Shown here piece by piece: positions 60,011 to 61,225 of a stretch of DNA of 61,225 bases; position 1 is the stretch's first letter; each line of letters begins with the position of its first letter. The DNA is from Streptomyces sp. NRRL S-87 (GTDB lineage: Bacteria; Actinomycetota; Actinomycetes; Streptomycetales; Streptomycetaceae). The stretch is from assembly GCF_000719335.1 (NCBI RefSeq), contig NZ_JOGB01000049.1, positions 1-61,225 on the forward strand. The letters run 5' to 3'. The notes under the pieces are model-generated. The model was not told the origin of the DNA and did not search any database. It worked only from the letters and a program-made list of their open reading frames with translations. The translations under genes were made by a program, and so were the position numbers.

Positions 60011-60358
60011 TCCTTCACTTCCTCTCTGCTGCCGCTGTCGACGAGCGTCCCAGGAGGGGCTCCAGCTGCAGTCGAGGGGAGGTCGACGGTCCCTGGAAAG
60101 GCGAGAGAGCGGGTGTCCGACGTGGCGGACACCCGCTGCTGCGGGAGGGGCGCGAGCGGTCCGCGCGGGGGAAAGGGGTCCCCGTCTGTGGTACCAGGAG
60201 GGCCGTTCCGTTCAGTAGGTGCCGGTCCGGCGGGGGTTTTGAACGATGGCCGCCGCTTCACGCACACGGCTATTTTTGACCGTGGTGACCGTCCGCGGAA
60301 GCGGTTGTTTCATCTGCCTCATTTCCTCAGTTGAACCCGGAAACCCGTGAAGGTGCTA
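60011..60358. promoter_or_regulatory. Divergent intergenic region of the StrR-like and amidotransferase genes
   Basis: This 348-bp region without a gene becomes A+T-rich toward 60260-60360. It contains the inverted repeat at 60108-60137. Both divergent promoters must lie here. Confidence 0.5.
60108..60137. promoter_or_regulatory. 12-bp inverted repeat, possible operator or attenuator
   Basis: AGCGGGTGTCCG pairs with CGGACACCCGCT across a 6-nt spacer. It lies 98 bp upstream of the StrR-like start. Both an operator for autoregulation and a leader hairpin are possible; no T-tract follows on either strand. Confidence 0.55.
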
Positions 60359-61093
60359 ATGAATTCAGTCGTGAATGGTTCGCCGAGCACGGGGCGGCCG
60401 GTGATCGGGATCTGCGCGCGGACCGCGCCGGTCACGTTCCAGGGCGACGACATGGTCGTCAGCTTCGCGCTCCAGGCCCACCTGGCCTTCCTGGCCGCCG
60501 CGGGGGCCACGCCCCTGCTGCTCCCGCTGCTGCCCGGCGTCGAGACCCTGGTGGACCGGATCGACGGCCTGCTGGTCCCGGGCGGCCCCGACGTGGATCC
60601 GGCTCTGTACGGCGAGGACCCGCACCCCGGCACGCGGGCGATGACCCCGGACGCCGACCGCGCCGAACTGGCGTTGATCCGGGCGGCACTCGACGCCGAG
60701 CTGCCGGTGCTGGCCATCTGCCGCGGCATGCAGCTGCTCAACGTGCTGCACGGGGGCTCGCTGCACCAGCACCTGCCCGAGGTCACCGGCCACGACGGCC
60801 ACCGTCCGGACGTGCCGTCCTTCACCCTCGGCCCCAACCCGTTGAAGCTGGAGCCGGGCAGCCGCGTCGCCGGTGTCCTCGACGAGGACGCGCCGGAGGC
60901 GGCCTGCCACCACCACCAGGCCGTCAACCGGCTCGGCGCCGGCCTCACCGCAACCGGCTGGGCGCAGGACGGGACCGTCGAGGCCATCGAGGTCACGGAC
61001 CACCCCTTCGCCGTCGGCGTGCAGTGGGAAGCGGGGTTCACGCCCGACCAGCGACTGCACCACGCGCTCGTGCGCGCCGCCGGGCGCCCGTAA
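60359..61093 (+). CDS. Class I glutamine amidotransferase-like hydrolase (PuuD/gamma-glutamyl-GABA hydrolase family)
   Basis: This 244-aa protein has the class I GATase fold: GRPVIGICARTAP at the N-terminus, DGLLVPGGPDVDPALYG, and the nucleophile elbow LAICRGMQLLN (Cys121). The closing motif, usually GVQWHPE with the catalytic His and Glu, reads GVQWEAGF (Glu224). The canonical His is therefore absent, and activity may be altered or use another base. Relatives hydrolyse gamma-glutamyl amides; in this context gamma-glutamyl-hydrazide is an attractive substrate. ATG 60359 is preferred over GTG 60347 because GAAGG at 60349-60353 is correctly placed for it. Confidence 0.82.
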   Translation: MNSVVNGSPSTGRPVIGICARTAPVTFQGDDMVVSFALQAHLAFLAAAGATPLLLPLLPGVETLVDRIDGLLVPGGPDVDPALYGEDPHPGTRAMTPDADRAELALIRAALDAELPVLAICRGMQLLNVLHGGSLHQHLPEVTGHDGHRPDVPSFTLGPNPLKLEPGSRVAGVLDEDAPEAACHHHQAVNRLGAGLTATGWAQDGTVEAIEVTDHPFAVGVQWEAGFTPDQRLHHALVRAAGRP

Positions 61094-61138
61094 CCGGCCG
61101 TCCCCGAAGGCCCCGTGCGGTGGAAGCCGGCGGTTTCT

Positions 61139-61225
61139 AGGGGTCGTTGCAACACGTGGTTGTGTGGGTCAGGCCGCGAGTAGTTTATGTAGGCGCTGGG
61201 CGGGGGTTTCCCAGTTGAGGGTTTT
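61139..61225 (-). mobile_element. IS30-family insertion sequence, 3' end
   Basis: The window ends inside an insertion sequence whose transposase gene runs leftward. The non-coding tail from about 61139 to 61168 should contain the terminal inverted repeat. The exact end and the target duplication cannot be fixed because the other end is outside the window. It may mark the right border of the cluster. Confidence 0.75.
61169..61225 (-). CDS. IS30-family transposase, C-terminal fragment
   Basis: The last 18 codons read KTLNWETPAQRLHKLLAA before a TGA at 61171-61169. This is the characteristic C-terminus of IS30-type transposases, where KTLxWxTPxxxL follows the DDE catalytic core. The rest lies beyond the window, so completeness and activity cannot be judged. 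Confidence 0.85.
   Translation of the reverse strand, partial: KTLNWETPAQRLHKLLAA

Overview
The window is high-G+C actinomycete DNA, almost certainly Streptomyces. Nearly every third codon position is G or C, GTG starts and ATGA/GTGA start-stop overlaps are common, and the content is typical of that genus: SARP regulators, a ScbR-like TetR remnant, type II PKS genes and an IS30-type transposase end. It reads as most of one large aromatic-polyketide (type II PKS) biosynthetic cluster. No tRNA, rRNA or CRISPR array was seen.

Layout. (1) 1-5.0 kb: the 3' part of an acyl-CoA carboxylase beta subunit runs directly into a TetR gene that has lost its 5' end. A perfect palindromic operator-like site and three SARP genes follow. 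(2) 5.2-18.3 kb: a first minimal PKS (type II thioesterase, KS, CLF, ACP), a DUF6059-like small protein, an unknown 392-aa protein, a didomain aromatase/cyclase, an acyl-CoA dehydrogenase, an Sfp-type phosphopantetheinyl transferase, a stand-alone condensation-domain protein, two small ORFs and a PPOX/F420-type flavoprotein. (3) 18.4-31.2 kb: a complete angucycline core in the classic order, namely FAD oxygenase, ABM-type oxygenase, TcmI/JadI-type cyclase, KS, CLF, ACP, ketoreductase, didomain aromatase/cyclase and FAD oxygenase. Another FAD oxygenase and a methyltransferase-like gene with a degenerate SAM motif follow. (4) 31.5-40.6 kb: a secreted ScyD/ScyE-like protein, then a seven-gene translationally coupled operon. 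This holds a myo-inositol-phosphate synthase plus homologues of the ebo export/precursor-transport cluster (EboC, a TIM-barrel isomerase, EboA, EboB, EboE, EboF). (5) 40.7-43.8 kb: two more paralogous FAD oxygenases. (6) 44.1-61.1 kb: a nitrogen-nitrogen bond cassette. It has a CreE-like nitrosuccinate synthase, a CreD-like lyase, a JadR1-like atypical response regulator, and a minus-strand operon of 2[4Fe-4S] ferredoxin, unknown 641-aa protein, glutamine-synthetase-like ligase, adenylosuccinate-lyase-like enzyme, a broken GNAT acetyltransferase and a C45 Ntn-hydrolase. An ECF41-like sigma factor, two AraC-type regulators, a StrR/ParB-like regulator and a class I glutamine amidotransferase come next. 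The window ends inside an IS30-family transposase.

How it may work together (inference). The 21.6-28 kb core should make an angucyclic decaketide, which the ABM oxygenase and FAD oxygenases would oxidise and rearrange. The right-hand cassette should make nitrite from aspartate, form hydrazinosuccinate, release hydrazine, and load acetylhydrazine or hydrazine onto glutamate. The methyltransferase-like protein could then attach the glutamylhydrazine to the polyketide. This fits a kinamycin/lomaiviticin/fluostatin-type diazo or hydrazide angucycline. The overall organisation (carboxylase and TetR next to three SARPs, two KS/CLF/ACP sets, PPTase) resembles what I recall of the S. ambofaciens alp cluster. 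What I do not associate with that pathway is the ebo/ScyD block in the middle, which suggests a dedicated route for moving product or precursor across the membrane. Two gene breaks (near 335 and near 49,990) look like deletions or assembly collapses and should be checked before functions are argued from them.
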